From: Marinosulfonomonas sp.
Lineage (GTDB): Bacteria > Pseudomonadota > Alphaproteobacteria > Rhodobacterales > Rhodobacteraceae
NCBI GenBank assembly: GCA_026989405.1
Contig: JALSJL010000021.1
Coordinates: forward strand, 1-6,486
Length of the DNA stretch: 6,486 nucleotides
Direction of reading: 5' to 3'
Made by a program: the position numbers and the translations under genes. Below the pieces are notes generated by a model. The model was not told the origin of the DNA and searched no databases. It was given only the letters and a program-made list of their open reading frames with translations. The first letter of the stretch is position 1, and each line of letters opens with the position of its first letter. This document shows positions 4,909 through 6,486 of this stretch, piece after piece.

Positions 4909-6486
4909 TCACAGTGATCTTGCCTGTTTGCGCAGCTCGAATTTCTGGATCTTGCCGGTGGACGTTTTCGGAAGCTCTTGAAATACCACCTTTTTCGGAG
5001 TCTTGAACCCGGCCAGGCGTTCGCGGGCAAAGGCGATCAGCTCGGCTTCGTCGCAGTTGGCGCCCTCTTTCAGTTCGACGAAGGCGCAGGGCACCTCGCC
5101 CCATTTCTCGTCCGGCTTGGCGACCACGGCGCAGAGCAGAACCGCCTCGTGGTGCATCAAGGCGCCCTCGACCTCGACCGAGGACACGTTTTCGCCGCCG
5201 GAAATGATGATGTCCTTGGCCCGGTCGGTGATCTTGATGTAGCCGTCGGGGTATTGGACAGCGATGTCGCCGGAATGGAAATAGCCGCCTTGGAAAGCCT
5301 CTCGGGTGGCATCCGGGTTCTTCAGGTAGCCCTTCATCACCGGGTTGCCGCGGATCATGATTTCGCCGGTGGTTTCGCCGTCCATCGGCACCTGGGCCAT
5401 GGTGTCCGGGTCCATCACGGTGATGTCCTCCATCATCGGCATCAGCACACCGGTGCGTGCCTTGATGGCATACTGTTCTTCGGCAGGCAGGTCGTCCCAA
5501 CGCGCGGGGTGCCACAGGCATTCGGTGACATGGCCGTAGGTTTCGGTCAGCCCGTAGACTTGCGTTACGTGAAAGCCCAGCGGCTCGATCGCGGCCAGCG
5601 TGGCGGCGGGCGGCGGCGCGCCGGCGGTAAAGACCTCGACCACGTGGTCGAAGTCGCGGCGTTCGTCGTCATGGGCGTTGACGATCATGTTCAAGACGAT
5701 CGGGGCGCCGCCGAAATGGGTCACGCCTTCGTCGGCGATGGCGTCGTAGATGTTTTTCGCGGTGATGTCGCGGCAGCACACCAGCGTGCCGCCCAAGAGC
5801 GGCATCATCCAGGTGTGGTTCCAGTTGTTGCAGTGGAACATCGGCACGATCGCCATGTAGCGCGGGCGCAGGGTCATTTCCCAGGACACCACCGTGCCCA
5901 TGGTCAGCAGATAGGCGCCGCGGTGGTGGTAGACCACGCCCTTGGGCCGGCCGGTGGTGCCGGAGGTGTAGTTCAGCGCCAGGCTTTCCCATTCGTCGCG
6001 CGGCATTGCCCAGGCAAACGCAGGGTCGCCCTGGGCGATGAAATCCTCGTATTCGGTGTAGCGCCCGGTGGCCGGGTGGCCGGCCTGCGGGTCGGCGACT
6101 TCGATGATCATGGGGGCGGGGGCGTCCATGCGGCGTGCGGCCTCTTCTGCAAGGGGCAGGAATTGCGTGTCGCAGAGCACCATGCGCGCGCCGCCATGTT
6201 CGAAGATATAGGCGACGGTATCGGGGTCGAGCCGGATATTTATGGCGTTCAGCACGCCCCCCATGGCGGGCACGCCAAAGTGGGCTTCGGCGTGGGCGGG
6301 TATGTTGGGCAGGAGGGTGGCGATCACGTCGCCCGGTTTCATGCCGGCGGCGTCAAGGGCCGAGGCAAGTTGCGAGACGCGGGCATGGTATTGCCGGTAG
6401 GTCGGGCGGTGGCTGCCATAGACCACGGCGAGGTCATCGGGAAACAGCTGCGCGGCGCGGCGCAGGTGGGAAAGCGGTGTCAGGGG
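4909..6486 (-). CDS. AMP-forming acyl-CoA synthetase, 5' end outside the window
   Basis: Activates a carboxylic acid with ATP to an acyl-adenylate and then transfers it to CoA, in the cytoplasm. The visible 525 residues carry the complete ANL-superfamily motif set: YTSGTTGRPKG (173-183), YGLTET (311-316), GYFHSGD (401-407), DRAKDIIISGGEN (421-433) and the catalytic lysine K512 in PKTSTGK. The reading frame stays open to the right edge, and the 20 residues upstream of the GTG at 6426 (starting PLTPLSHLRRAAQLFPDD) are the usual N-terminal helix of this family. The true start therefore lies outside, probably only some 10-20 residues further. The substrate cannot be fixed from sequence. The FHCNNWNHTW region (217-226) and overall character suit the alphaproteobacterial medium-chain / 3-methylmercaptopropionate-CoA ligase (DmdB-like) group. 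A membrane protein gene follows 71 bases downstream on the same strand. Confidence 0.93.
   Translation of the reverse strand, partial: PLTPLSHLRRAAQLFPDDLAVVYGSHRPTYRQYHARVSQLASALDAAGMKPGDVIATLLPNIPAHAEAHFGVPAMGGVLNAINIRLDPDTVAYIFEHGGARMVLCDTQFLPLAEEAARRMDAPAPMIIEVADPQAGHPATGRYTEYEDFIAQGDPAFAWAMPRDEWESLALNYTSGTTGRPKGVVYHHRGAYLLTMGTVVSWEMTLRPRYMAIVPMFHCNNWNHTWMMPLLGGTLVCCRDITAKNIYDAIADEGVTHFGGAPIVLNMIVNAHDDERRDFDHVVEVFTAGAPPPAATLAAIEPLGFHVTQVYGLTETYGHVTECLWHPARWDDLPAEEQYAIKARTGVLMPMMEDITVMDPDTMAQVPMDGETTGEIMIRGNPVMKGYLKNPDATREAFQGGYFHSGDIAVQYPDGYIKITDRAKDIIISGGENVSSVEVEGALMHHEAVLLCAVVAKPDEKWGEVPCAFVELKEGANCDEAELIAFARERLAGFKTPKKVVFQELPKTSTGKIQKFELRKQARSL

Noticed and set aside
1..6486. Search for mobile elements, CRISPR arrays, tRNA/rRNA, toxin-antitoxin or defence genes
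   Set aside because: No transposase, integrase, spaced repeat, RNA gene or recognisable defence domain was found. The content is metabolic and envelope genes with uniform codon use.

Overview
The window reads as ordinary chromosome from an alphaproteobacterium, most likely a Rhodobacterales (Roseobacter/Rhodobacter-type) species. The reasons are a moderately high G+C content and a recognisable DeoA-DeoB-Upp block. It also carries two proteins of kinds I know mainly from Rhodobacteraceae: an exported protein with a 'GPAELPPxSYT...YVDxxGCVFxRAG' module and a single-pass membrane protein ending in 'LSDGDWVSLQGIC'. The species assignment is inference from protein character; no rRNA or other marker gene is present.

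Left part (6-3196, plus strand): a compact nucleoside catabolism and pyrimidine salvage operon. deoA (thymidine phosphorylase) overlaps deoB (phosphopentomutase) by one base in a TGATG junction, and upp (uracil phosphoribosyltransferase) follows 33 bases after deoB. DeoA splits thymidine or deoxyuridine into base plus deoxyribose-1-phosphate. DeoB converts the sugar to deoxyribose-5-phosphate, which an aldolase (DeoC, not in this window) would feed into central metabolism. Upp recovers uracil as UMP. All key catalytic residues I could check are present. The operon probably begins left of the window, because only five bases precede deoA.

Middle (3197-3820): a short leader with two small inverted repeats and a tandem 7-mer, then a 167-residue secreted or periplasmic protein with two cysteines, an Ala/Pro-rich linker and a conserved C-terminal block. 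It looks like a short relative of Rhodobacterales SPOR-domain proteins, without the SPOR domain. A 53-base intergenic region separates it from the convergent minus-strand genes.

Right part (3821-6486, minus strand): an AMP-forming acyl-CoA synthetase whose start lies beyond the right edge, followed after 71 bases by a 338-residue single-pass membrane protein. The soluble domain of that protein resembles the M48 metallopeptidase core but lacks the HExxH zinc site. There is no mobile element, CRISPR array, tRNA, rRNA or phage gene. I found no convincing new multi-gene system; the two uncharacterised proteins in the middle are the most interesting content. No gene-free stretch exceeds 71 bases.
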